NCBI GenBank assembly: GCA_002730875.1
Contig: PCBI01000019.1
Location: 124,001 to 188,000 of the forward strand
Length of the DNA stretch: 64,000 bases
Source: Spirochaetaceae bacterium
Lineage (GTDB): Bacteria > Spirochaetota > Leptospiria > Leptospirales > Leptonemataceae
Direction: 5' to 3'
Under the pieces are notes generated by a model, which was not told the DNA's origin, searched no databases, and was given only the letters and a program-made list of their open reading frames with translations. Position numbers and translations under genes: made by a program. Positions 8,885 through 16,760 of the stretch are shown here, in pieces (position 1 is the first letter of the stretch; every line of letters begins with the position of its first letter).

Positions 8885-10666
8885 ATGACTAGGGCCGTGC
8901 CGCAGAACAGAATCTTTATCCGTGTGGATGCTACCTTTCGAGAGGAGGGAAGCTACGTTCTATACTGGATGCAGATGCATCGCCGTCTGGAATACAACTT
9001 CGGCCTGCAGCATGCCCTGCGAATTTCTCAGGACCTGGGTAAACCTCTTCTGATCTATGAAGGGCTTCGGCCGGATTATCCTTTCGCGAGTCCGCGATAC
9101 CATAGCTTTATTCTGGATGGTATGGCCGAGCATATGGCATTCTTTCAACAGAGAGATGCATTGATCGCTTACACTGGTTTCCCGGGAAGCTCGTCCCGGG
9201 GCGCTTCGAGTGGGAAAGCGCAGGGCAAAAGCAACGGCTCTACCAGGGGGGATGCAAGCCGCCATTCCGGAGAAAAAACCAGAAGCGTCAGCAGAGCGAA
9301 TTCAAGCGCTACCTACAGAGATTCCACCGGGGGCTTCTCCGGTTCCAACTACTACCTGCCTTTCGTGCCACAAACAAAAGAGCAGTCGGCGGGCTTTTTG
9401 AAGCAGCTTGGCGAGCAGGCCTGTGCGGTTGTTTCTGATGAATTTCCGGTGTTCATCGTTCCCGAACAGAATGCGCGATTGGCCGGGCACCTCAAGGAGC
9501 GATCAATTCCTTTCCATACAGTTGACTCCAACGGAATCATCCCTCTCCAGGAGTCGGAGTCCGATCCTTATTCGGCCTACTTATTTCGGAAGATTCTGCA
9601 GAAGAAATTCAGTCGATCCTACGAGGCCTTCCCCGAAGAGGCTCCGCTTCTGGAAGAAACGATTCGCGGCCAGCTTCTGCTGGAGGATTTGAAGGTCGGA
9701 GAGTTACAAAAGACCGTAATCCAGTCAAGTCTGGAACTACTTGAGAAATGGCGAGCGCTAAATGAAAACAACCCCGGGAACCCGGCGGCCGTCGGCAAAA
9801 GCCACGGGGAGGTAGACCGGAAGATCGTCGTTAAAAAGACCGAACTGCTCAAGGATTTCCCGTTGGACTTCAATGTACCGGCAATTTCGGTGAATGGCTC
9901 TCGAGCTGCCGCCTTGAATCAAATGAAACGCTTCGTAGAGTCCATGAGCATCTATGAAAGCGATCGCAACAATCCGGATTCAAACGCCACCAGCGGCCTC
10001 TCGCCTTATTTGCACTTTGGTAAGATTAGCGCTCATGAGCTGGTAAGCAGAATCTTCGATACCTACGGACTCCAGGACTCCGTAAAGGCGCTGATCTACA
10101 ACAATGGCTCCAAAGGATTCTTTCCTGGGCCTCCGGAAGTGGACTCATTTCTGGACGAAGTCCTGACGTGGCGCGAAACCGGTTATCATTTTTGTTTTCA
10201 TCGTAAGGACTACGACAAATTCGATTCCCTGCCTGACTGGGCACGAAAGACGTTGCTGGAGCATAGCAGCGATGAACGCCCTTATCTGTATTCCCTTGAG
10301 CAATTGGAAGCAGCCGAGACCCACGATGAAATCTGGAACGCAGCCCAACGCGAACTAAAGCAAACAGGACGTATTCACAACTATCTTCGGATGCTATGGG
10401 GGAAAAAAATCCTGGAATGGAGCAAAGATCCCCGGGAAGGACTGGAGATCGCACTGCATCTTAACAACAAATATAGCATAGATGGCCGAAATCCGAACAG
10501 CTACAGCGGTGTGTTCTGGATCTTCGGTCGTTTTGATCGTCCCTGGCAAGAAAGGCCCATATTCGGAAAGATCCGCTACATGAGTTCTGAGCAGACGAAA
10601 AAGAAAGTGCAACTAAAGAATTACCTTCAGATGTTTGGCCCGCAGCAGCAGGGGACACTGTTATAG
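8885..10666 (+). CDS. phr: Deoxyribodipyrimidine photolyase, class II
   Basis: Light-driven repair enzyme that splits cyclobutane pyrimidine dimers in DNA using FADH. It has 593 residues, longer than the roughly 450-480 usual for class II. The N-terminal antenna domain is at about 8-215 and the FAD domain at about 330-585. Seen: SGLSPYLHFGKISAHEL near 380-396, LTWRETGYHFCFHR near 427-440, and the class II C-terminal run LNNKYSIDGRNPNSYSG and FGRFDRPW near 506-534. Two features add length: a Ser/Gly/Lys-rich low-complexity insert at about 100-155 inside the antenna domain and a polar segment near 285-305. The core motifs are intact, so activity is likely. The gene is monocistronic, and a tandem repeat follows it. 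Confidence 0.93.
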   Translation: MTRAVPQNRIFIRVDATFREEGSYVLYWMQMHRRLEYNFGLQHALRISQDLGKPLLIYEGLRPDYPFASPRYHSFILDGMAEHMAFFQQRDALIAYTGFPGSSSRGASSGKAQGKSNGSTRGDASRHSGEKTRSVSRANSSATYRDSTGGFSGSNYYLPFVPQTKEQSAGFLKQLGEQACAVVSDEFPVFIVPEQNARLAGHLKERSIPFHTVDSNGIIPLQESESDPYSAYLFRKILQKKFSRSYEAFPEEAPLLEETIRGQLLLEDLKVGELQKTVIQSSLELLEKWRALNENNPGNPAAVGKSHGEVDRKIVVKKTELLKDFPLDFNVPAISVNGSRAAALNQMKRFVESMSIYESDRNNPDSNATSGLSPYLHFGKISAHELVSRIFDTYGLQDSVKALIYNNGSKGFFPGPPEVDSFLDEVLTWRETGYHFCFHRKDYDKFDSLPDWARKTLLEHSSDERPYLYSLEQLEAAETHDEIWNAAQRELKQTGRIHNYLRMLWGKKILEWSKDPREGLEIALHLNNKYSIDGRNPNSYSGVFWIFGRFDRPWQERPIFGKIRYMSSEQTKKKVQLKNYLQMFGPQQQGTLL

Positions 10667-10753
10667 TGAATGAACCGCAATAGACCACCTGTTCTAGAAT
10701 CGACGCTTCGTTATCTAAGCTTTGCTGCGGCTTCTCTCTGGCTTCGTATCGGT

Positions 10754-10808
10754 TTCGTTCCGGCTTCGTTCCGGCTTCGTTCCGGCTTCGTTCCGGCTTC
10801 GTTCCGGC
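10754..10808. repeat. Perfect 11-bp tandem repeat, five copies
   Basis: Five identical back-to-back copies of TTCGTTCCGGC, with decayed copies before them (about 10725-10753). It lies between the 3' ends of the photolyase gene and the convergent DUF2784 gene. The period is not a multiple of three and no gene reads through it. Confidence 0.95.
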
Positions 10809-10833
10809 TTGGAGATTGGCGATCAAATTGAGT

Positions 10834-11232
10834 CTAGCGTTCGCCCCTCGTTCGAACCTCTTTTGAGCCACGGAAAACCAGTATGTTCCGGGTGATGCTG
10901 GCCAGAAGCGCCATCCCGAATAAGAGTCCGGTGAATAGATCGGTAAGATCGGCCGGCGGTCGCCATCCGGATACAGACTCCACCAGGTAGGCAATGTAGG
11001 AGCGGGGAAGATCAAAGTGCCCGAGTTTCCACAGCACCTGGTAATGCCAGTCAGTAAGAGGGCAATATCCCAGACCGTAGAAGGGAGCGAGCAAGATCCA
11101 GCTTGCGGCCGTAAGCAGCAATGTGACCAGATTATAGCGGAGAGTCGCTCGGTGGATCCACCCGAAGAGGTTAAAAAGAATAAGCGCTATATGAAAGACT
11201 TGAAAGAAGTAATGTAGGGCCAGCAGTTCCAA
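10834..11232 (-). CDS. DUF2784 family membrane protein
   Basis: Small integral membrane protein of unknown function, 132 residues, about four hydrophobic spans. The family mark is the GYCPLTDWHYQVLWKLG stretch near 54-70, matching the conserved CPLTDWE-like motif of DUF2784. The start is a TTG at 11232 with AAAGGAG six bases upstream. The C-terminal tail is basic (EVRTRGER) and so probably cytoplasmic. It stands alone and is convergent with the photolyase gene. The role is unknown. Confidence 0.8.
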   Translation of the reverse strand: MELLALHYFFQVFHIALILFNLFGWIHRATLRYNLVTLLLTAASWILLAPFYGLGYCPLTDWHYQVLWKLGHFDLPRSYIAYLVESVSGWRPPADLTDLFTGLLFGMALLASITRNILVFRGSKEVRTRGER

Positions 11233-11465
11233 TCCAGGCTCCTTTCTTCTTGTTCCGGCTATCCGGCGAGCTTACAGTCCCCGCCAGATAAATGGAGAAA
11301 GGTCAGGGAATGCCGATAGAGCCAGCCGGGAACTCATTATCAGTGTCCGAGCAGGCTCGAAAGGCGGTAGGCCAGCGCTCAGGAGGCGACGGCCTTCCCG
11401 CGAGCCTCAAGCGCGTCAATCGCACGCCAAAACTCCGGGGCCCACCCGTCCCGATCTACTACGAT
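11233..11465. other. Gap without a supported gene
   Basis: Between the start of the DUF2784 gene and the end of the cyclophilin gene. The short plus-strand frame here has no ribosome-binding site and no recognisable protein character. It should contain the DUF2784 promoter; I see no clear one. Confidence 0.3.
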
Positions 11466-12218
11466 CTATCGCTTATCGACGATTTCGACGCTTTCTATCT
11501 TTGAATTGCCATTTTCAGCAGCGATGATTTCGTTCAATACTGGAAAACTCTTCTCTTCGAGTTGACCGAAGAAGGTGTGCAGCCCGTTCAAATGAGGGGT
11601 CTCCACCTGGTTGATAAAAAATTGCGAACCGTTCGTGTTTGGACCGGAGTTGGCCATTCCCAGCGCTCCCTTCTTGGCCGGAATGGAGGGCAGATCGTTG
11701 TTGAAAGAGTAGCCCGCCATGGTGAGGATTTCTTCAGCGCTTTTTTCGCTTAGCTGGTCGGCTTGTCGCTGAATCTCATTCATGCGCTGATTGAATTCCT
11801 GCTGGCTCTGGATACCCAGTTTATCCACGACGATCTGGCTGATCTGGCGGTTATAGTATCCCTTTTCGCCGGCCTTCATCTCATCCAGTCCCAGGGCTTT
11901 TGCACTGATTTCGTCTTCGAACTTGTAGCCAGGTCCGCCGCGACCGGTGCCTTCCGGATCTCCGGTCTGCGCCATGAACTGGGGGATTACACGATGAAAG
12001 ATGATTCCATCGTAGAAGCCATCATTGGACAGCTTTACAAAGTTTTCTACGGTTTTGGGAGCGGCTTCGGGAAACAGTTCCACAATCAGGTCTCCCTTGT
12101 CGGTATGTATAACGGCGAACATTCCTTTTCTATCGGGCACATCGGCTCCGCATTGGAGGAAAAAAGAGAGAGCTAGAAGCGAAAGCGGAACAATAGATTT
12201 CAAGCGATTCAATTTCAT
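11466..12218 (-). CDS. Cyclophilin-type peptidyl-prolyl isomerase lipoprotein
   Basis: Catalyses cis-trans isomerisation of X-Pro bonds in exported proteins. It has 250 residues. The lipoprotein signal ends in FFLQC near residue 23, so it is probably an anchored periplasmic protein. The cyclophilin domain runs from about 33 to 248. Seen: GDLIVELFPEAAPKTVENFVKL, GFYDGIIFHRVIPQFMAQTGDP (catalytic Arg in HRVIPQF) and the later half LGMANSGPNTNGSQFFINQ, LNGLHTFFGQL. An insert of about 65 mostly helical residues (about 112-176, EFNQRMNEIQRQADQLSEKS) splits the domain after GYKFEDE. Start ATG with AAGGA eight bases upstream. It follows the CoA-binding gene on the same strand after 105 bp. Confidence 0.92.
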   Translation of the reverse strand: MKLNRLKSIVPLSLLALSFFLQCGADVPDRKGMFAVIHTDKGDLIVELFPEAAPKTVENFVKLSNDGFYDGIIFHRVIPQFMAQTGDPEGTGRGGPGYKFEDEISAKALGLDEMKAGEKGYYNRQISQIVVDKLGIQSQQEFNQRMNEIQRQADQLSEKSAEEILTMAGYSFNNDLPSIPAKKGALGMANSGPNTNGSQFFINQVETPHLNGLHTFFGQLEEKSFPVLNEIIAAENGNSKIESVEIVDKR

Positions 12219-12323
12219 GGTTGGTCCTTAAATCGACGATCCGGTGCTTGGAGGCAGGGACCGCCGGCATTCTACAGATCGCAGGTTTTCCGGGTTACGA
12301 GAGGATCTCGATTCCGGAACCGG

Positions 12324-12719
12324 CTATCTTCTTGATTCGACCATAACACATGCATCCATGAGATACTCAAACCCATTTTCGTCCAGGTAGCTTCGCACCG
12401 TGGGATCGCCCGCGCCCGGCTGCACCCATACCTTTTTCAGGCCCAGGTCCTGAGCCTCTTTGAGGCTTTCCAGGGTATGCTTCGGAGGGACCACATAGAC
12501 AACCAATCCCAGGTCATGATCCTTCTGGGCGCTGACCAGATCCGGATAAGCCGTCACATCGTTCACCGTGGTTGCCCTGGGATTCACGGGCACCACTTCG
12601 TAGCCTTTGGAGACCATGTCTCTGAAGATGATGTTTCCGAATTTCGTGGAGTTGTTAGTAGCGCCCACCAATGCCATTTTGGGGCCTTCGTTCAAATAAG
12701 ATACCAGATCCAGTTGCAT
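12324..12719 (-). CDS. CoA-binding domain protein (CoA_binding_2)
   Basis: 131-residue single-domain Rossmann protein of the YccU-like CoA-binding family. Seen: MALVGATNNSTKFGN near 14-28 (nucleotide loop), KGYEVVPVNPRATTVNDVTAYPDL, DLGLVVYVVPP, KKVWVQPGAGD. The exact role in such stand-alone domains is not established. Neighbours give no clear pathway: the cyclophilin gene lies downstream on the same strand and bioA is divergent. Length is normal for the family. Confidence 0.88.
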   Translation of the reverse strand: MQLDLVSYLNEGPKMALVGATNNSTKFGNIIFRDMVSKGYEVVPVNPRATTVNDVTAYPDLVSAQKDHDLGLVVYVVPPKHTLESLKEAQDLGLKKVWVQPGAGDPTVRSYLDENGFEYLMDACVMVESRR

Positions 12720-12962
12720 ATAAATAGGAAAGTCTTACCCTGGCCTCTTTTCCATCACTTTTCCGAGTCTGAAATCGGGCGGTCGGTTGTTCAAGAGGTT
12801 GGATTCTATTGAGGCGGCTCGCCGCCCGGACGCCAGTCCACCGTCCGGTTCTGCGAATTGTGGCCCTCCGACTGCCCGGAGTTCATTGGTCTCAAGATGA
12901 TCCGGATTCAGGCCTCCGTTCTTTTTTCTTGGCTGGATGGCAGGTCCTATCATTGTAACCGT

Positions 12963-14294
12963 ATGGAAGATCGCTTCAGGGAAATTCATGACCGGCATGC
13001 CTGGCAGCCGTTTACTCAGATGAAACTGGCTCATACACCGTACAAGATCGATCGTGCTTCCGGAGTTTACCTCTACGAAGGGGAGCGTGCCATTATTGAC
13101 GCTGTGGGCTCCTGGTGGGTCAATCTGTTCGGCCACTGCAATCCGCGAATCAATGAAGCCGTGGCAAGGCAACTGAATACCCTGGAGCATGCCATGTATG
13201 CCGGCATGACCCATGAGCCGGCCTTGAAGCTGAGCGCGGCGCTATCCGAGCAATCCGGCCATGCCCTTCCGCGAGCGTTCTTTTCCGATAACGGATCTAC
13301 GGCGGTGGAGATTGCCCTCAAGATGGCCTTCCAGTACTTTCGCAATGCCGGCAGGGACGAAAAGCAAGAGTTTATTTCGCTCAAGGACGGATACCACGGC
13401 GATACCATCGGCACAATGTCTGTGGGTACACGAAGCGTATTTCATAAGCTGTACGAACCAATGCTCTTTGACGTTAACCACGTAATGTCGCCGGCAGATG
13501 AGTTCGATTTCGCATCCGGCAAGGTGCAAACCGGCGCCTGCGACGCCGCCCTCGAAGATCTGGAAAGCCTGCTCAAAGAAAAGGGAGAACGGATCTGCGG
13601 ATTCATTCTGGAGCCCCTGATTCAGGGCGCCGGAGGAATGAAGTTCTATTCCCCGGAATACTTAAAAGGCGCGCGAAAACTCTGCGATGAGCACGACGTT
13701 TTTCTGATAGCCGACGAAGTCTTCGTAGGAACCGGTCGATTGGGAAGCTACTTCGCTTTCGAACAGTCCGGAGTCTGGCCCGATCTAATTGCGCTCAGTA
13801 AAGGTTTATCCGGCGGATACTTTCCGTTCGCAGCCACTCTTGCTACAGAAAAGGTCTACCAGGGTTTCTACAGCGATGATCGCATCCATACTCTTTTTCA
13901 CGGACATTCCATGACCGGAAACCCGCCGGGATGTATCGCCTCTCTTGTGAGTCTGGAGATTTTCGAAGAGCTTCGTCAGAACGGCGTAGTGCTTGAAGTG
14001 GAGCAATGGCATCGTCGATTGCTCATTAACCTCATGGAAGGACCGGCTGGAAAGCATGTGAAGAACTGCCGATATTGGGGCTCGGTGGCCGCTCTGGACG
14101 TGAATCTGGAGAGCGGCTACACCGGGAACTTCGCTCCGCAGATGCTTGCGAAGTCCATCGAAAAGGGAGCCTTAATTCGTCCTCTGGCGAATACTGTGTA
14201 TCTGACTCCGCCTTTGATAATAGAGGAGGAGCAACTGGATACTGTGTATGAAATCCTGGAGTCCAGCCTGGAGGAGATTGTCGGCGGGTCGTGA
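12963..14294 (+). CDS. bioA: Adenosylmethionine-8-amino-7-oxononanoate aminotransferase
   Basis: PLP enzyme of biotin synthesis that converts KAPA to DAPA with S-adenosylmethionine as amino donor. The ATG at 12963 is chosen because the family start (MEDRFREIHDRHAWQPFTQM) begins there; the frame continues upstream to 12858 in a non-conserved stretch. It has 443 residues. Seen: GSWWVNLFGHCNP, LEHAMYAGMTHEPAL, FFSDNGSTAVEIALKMAFQY, the DEVFVGTGRLG loop and the PLP lysine in IALSKGLSGG. No other bio gene is adjacent. A TTGTAACC word overlaps the start region, but no partner half-site for BirA was found. A decayed 50-bp tandem repeat follows the gene. Confidence 0.95.
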   Translation: MEDRFREIHDRHAWQPFTQMKLAHTPYKIDRASGVYLYEGERAIIDAVGSWWVNLFGHCNPRINEAVARQLNTLEHAMYAGMTHEPALKLSAALSEQSGHALPRAFFSDNGSTAVEIALKMAFQYFRNAGRDEKQEFISLKDGYHGDTIGTMSVGTRSVFHKLYEPMLFDVNHVMSPADEFDFASGKVQTGACDAALEDLESLLKEKGERICGFILEPLIQGAGGMKFYSPEYLKGARKLCDEHDVFLIADEVFVGTGRLGSYFAFEQSGVWPDLIALSKGLSGGYFPFAATLATEKVYQGFYSDDRIHTLFHGHSMTGNPPGCIASLVSLEIFEELRQNGVVLEVEQWHRRLLINLMEGPAGKHVKNCRYWGSVAALDVNLESGYTGNFAPQMLAKSIEKGALIRPLANTVYLTPPLIIEEEQLDTVYEILESSLEEIVGGS

Positions 14295-14325
14295 ATCGGA
14301 TTCACCGCTCCCTGAGGGGCTATGA

Positions 14326-14524
14326 CCGCAGAGTTCTGGCTAAAGCGGCCCGGCGGTGCTTATGCGAACCGGTCTCGGCGAAGTTCGGGTTAAAGCGGTC
14401 GGGCGGTGCTTATGCGAACCGCGCTCGGCAGAGTTCGGATTAAAGCGGCCCGGCGGTGCTTATGCGAACCTGGCGCTCGGCGAAGTTCGTGTTAAGACGG
14501 CCCGGCGGCGATTATGCGAACCGC
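14326..14524. repeat. 50-bp tandem repeat, three full copies plus partials
   Basis: Copies at 14341-14390, 14391-14440 and 14441-14492 (50, 50 and 52 bp), with a half copy before (14326-14340) and a partial copy after (14493-14524). Shared words include TAAAGCGG, CGGCGGTGCTTATGCGAACC and CTCGGC. It sits between the converging 3' ends of bioA and the TetR gene, and copies differ by a few substitutions. Confidence 0.95.
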
Positions 14525-14535
14525 GGACCGCTATT

Positions 14536-15159
14536 CTAGATATCCACGCCGCTTCGCAAGAGCGCAACAAACATGCGAATGCCTTCATCAATAGGATGAC
14601 TCCCCGGTCGGGCATGTACGAGATCGGTCATTTCCAGGGTGATCACCCCGAACATCCAGGCCCACATGGTTCGGGCAATGGCGCGATACTGATCCCGGCC
14701 GTGGGGGATGGCGCCAGTCTGACTCCCGTAACGCAAGGCTTCCAGATAGACACGGTAGCTAGTTGGCAGGGAAGGAAAAACGCGCCGGTAGCTTGCGCCG
14801 CTCTTGGAAGAGCCAAACATCACCCGGTGCAATTCCCGGTTCTCGGTGGCAAAATCCCAGTAGGTATAGGCGATGGCCGCCAGCTGATCGAAGACATCAT
14901 CTGAGCTCCGTCGGGCCTGTTGCAGCTTGCTGGTGAGGTCTGCTTCTCCTTGAATAATCAGCGTTCGGACAATGTCGTCCTGGCTTTTGAAATAGGCATA
15001 GGGGCTGGCCACACTACAGCCCAGTTTTCGGGCGATGTTGCGCATACTCAGCTTATCCAGACCTTCCTGATGCAGAATATCCAGAGCCGCTGTCAGAATT
15101 TCCTCCCGACTTAAACTGCCCCGGACCCGCCTGGTCCCCATTCTTTTCACAGCCGGCAT
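14536..15159 (-). CDS. TetR-family transcriptional regulator
   Basis: 207-residue DNA-binding repressor. The helix-turn-helix domain is at about 18-64 (EEILTAALDILHQEGLDKLS, then MRNIARKLGCSVASPYAYFKSQDDI). The C-terminal ligand domain resembles the WHG/TetR_C_33 type (AIARTMWAWMFGVITLEMTDL). It is divergent from the fatty-acid desaturase gene, and the shared gap carries a near-perfect inverted repeat overlapping the desaturase promoter. By analogy with DesT/FadR-like TetR regulators it probably senses an acyl-CoA or fatty acid and represses desaturation; that is inference from position. An alternative start at 15141 would remove six residues. Confidence 0.93.
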   Translation of the reverse strand: MPAVKRMGTRRVRGSLSREEILTAALDILHQEGLDKLSMRNIARKLGCSVASPYAYFKSQDDIVRTLIIQGEADLTSKLQQARRSSDDVFDQLAAIAYTYWDFATENRELHRVMFGSSKSGASYRRVFPSLPTSYRVYLEALRYGSQTGAIPHGRDQYRAIARTMWAWMFGVITLEMTDLVHARPGSHPIDEGIRMFVALLRSGVDI

Positions 15160-15234
15160 AGCAAGAGCATGGCCGGGCCGGCCGGGTTGACAAGTGAATT
15201 ACTCAATTTTTTTGTGCGCCGCGCAAAATGCCGA

Positions 15235-15264
15235 TTGACCGTATCTAACGCGGTTAAATATATG
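15235..15264 (+). promoter_or_regulatory. Probable sigma-70 promoter of the desaturase gene
   Basis: -35 TTGACC (15235-15240) and -10 TATATG (15259-15264), spacer 18 bp, 39 bp before the desaturase ATG. The -10 box lies inside the inverted repeat 15242-15281. Confidence 0.55.
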
Positions 15265-15281
15265 TCGAACGCCGTTAGATA
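15242..15281. promoter_or_regulatory. Probable TetR operator (inverted repeat)
   Basis: The left arm TATCTAACGCGGTT (15242-15255) and right arm AACGCCGTTAGATA (15268-15281) are inverted copies with 12 of 14 positions matching, separated by 12 bp. It overlaps the desaturase promoter and lies between the divergent TetR and desaturase genes, as expected for an autoregulated repressor. Confidence 0.75.
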
Positions 15282-15303
15282 AAGCGGAAGGGAGGTACCA
15301 AAT

Positions 15304-16410
15304 ATGGAACAGACCGTTAGAAATGACACCGTAGCCGATCGGTTTTCGGAGAGAAAGCTTACCTGGAAATCGATCAAGGATAGTATTCCGGCCACTGCCT
15401 ATGAGAACCCGACTTTGCGGGGACTGCTCTACTTTGCCCGTGATCTATTCGTTTTTGCCGGAATCTTCGGATTGCTATACTTTGCCGAAAGCTGGTATTT
15501 CCTGCTTCCGCTGTGGTTCTTTGCGGCTTTGAGCATTAGCTCGCTTTTTGTAATCGGCCATGACGCCGCCCATGGGGCTCTGTTTCAGTCCAAGAGGCTC
15601 TCTTACTGGGTAGGCCAGATCGCCATGCTGCCATCGCTGCATGCCTACAATCAATGGGCCTACGGCCATAACAGAGTGCATCACGGTCATACGATCAAGC
15701 TGGAAGCGGACTTCGTATGGCATCCGGTCTCCCCCGAGCAGTACCAGAAGATGAACCTGTTTCAGCGTATGCTTCATCGCCTCTACTGGTCTCCAGTCGG
15801 CGCAGGTCCCTACTATTTTACGGAAATCTGGCTCAAAGGGATGCTGCTTTACACGGCGCCGCAAAAAGGCGCTCTCCGGGATAAGCTCCTGGTTATCGGA
15901 TTTCTGCTATCTGTTAGCGGCGGACTGTTTCTGGCGGGAGCCTATGCGGGGAGCGGTTTTGAGCCCATGGCCGGGCTATGGATGTGGACCAAGGTATTTC
16001 TGATTCCTTTCATTGGCTGGAACTACACCATGGGATTTACGGTCTATGTGCACCACATCAATGATCAAATCCCCTGGAAGGGTCGAAAGGATTGGTCTCC
16101 GGCTTATGGACAGCTGTTCGGAACCGTGAACTACCATATTCCGGCTCTCTTTAACTTCTTTTTTCACAATATCTTCATCCATATGCCCCACCATGTTCAG
16201 GTGCGAATTCCTTTCTATCATCTGAACACGGCTCTGGAAGGGATTAAGTCCGTTTACGGGGAATACGTAATAGAACGTCGCACGGTATTCCGTGATTATT
16301 TCCACTCTACCATGAACTGCAAGTTATTCGACCCGGAAAAAGGCGAATGGCTGAGCTACAAAGAAGGCCGTCTTTCAGGGGGTGGCTTACCGGCGATTAC
16401 ATCTGCCTGA
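15304..16410 (+). CDS. Membrane fatty-acid desaturase
   Basis: Di-iron integral membrane enzyme that adds a double bond to acyl chains of membrane lipids. It has 368 residues. All three histidine boxes are present: HDAAHG near 89-94, HNRVHH near 123-128 and HMPHH near 298-302. Hydrophobic pairs lie at about 48-86 and 200-245. The spacing fits the delta-12/omega-type bacterial desaturase family; regioselectivity cannot be read from sequence. The start is firm: GGGAGG eight bases before the ATG. It is controlled, by inference, by the divergent TetR protein. Confidence 0.95.
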   Translation: MEQTVRNDTVADRFSERKLTWKSIKDSIPATAYENPTLRGLLYFARDLFVFAGIFGLLYFAESWYFLLPLWFFAALSISSLFVIGHDAAHGALFQSKRLSYWVGQIAMLPSLHAYNQWAYGHNRVHHGHTIKLEADFVWHPVSPEQYQKMNLFQRMLHRLYWSPVGAGPYYFTEIWLKGMLLYTAPQKGALRDKLLVIGFLLSVSGGLFLAGAYAGSGFEPMAGLWMWTKVFLIPFIGWNYTMGFTVYVHHINDQIPWKGRKDWSPAYGQLFGTVNYHIPALFNFFFHNIFIHMPHHVQVRIPFYHLNTALEGIKSVYGEYVIERRTVFRDYFHSTMNCKLFDPEKGEWLSYKEGRLSGGGLPAITSA

Positions 16411-16580
16411 ATCATCGGAACCCCAGAAGCGGACGCTGTGTATTGATAAATACTCCATTTCAGAATTAGAATCTTCGTCTGGCCGTCACCAGGATATCTG
16501 CTAAATGGGAGAATCCGGTGATGGCCTTTTCTTTCTTTTCTCTGATTCGCGCCGCTTTAGCCCCGATTCTTTTGTCTTTC

Positions 16581-16657
16581 CGCTTATCGCTTATCGCTTA
16601 TCGCTTATCGCTTATCGCTTATCGCTTATCGCTTATCGCTTATCGCTTATCGCTTAT
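16581..16657. repeat. Perfect 7-bp tandem repeat, eleven copies
   Basis: Eleven uninterrupted copies of CGCTTAT in the 350-bp gap between the desaturase stop (16410) and the convergent suppressor-of-fused gene end (16761). Seven is not a multiple of three, so copy-number change would shift any frame. Two plus-strand frames stay open across it (starting near 16505 and 16518), but neither looks like a protein. The rest of the gap 16411-16760 holds nothing else I can support. Confidence 0.97.
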
Positions 16658-16760
16658 CGTCCGGGTCTTTGCAGCCAGAAGTATCAGTATTTGTCTTGCT
16701 ACTTTGACTTTCCGTCCCATGCGTCCCTATACGGGGGCGTGCAAGTTGTCCTTGCATGAA

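Noticed and set aside
10461-11015. 184-codon minus-strand frame with repeated Lys-Pro-Glu-Arg steps
   Set aside because: It is created by the 11-bp tandem repeat and overlaps the photolyase and DUF2784 genes.
12950-12975. Possible BirA operator half-site TTGTAACC before bioA
   Set aside because: No inverted partner at the expected spacing.
14356-14904. 182-codon plus-strand frame over the bioA-tetR gap
   Set aside because: It is made of the 50-bp repeat and then runs antisense to the well-supported TetR gene.
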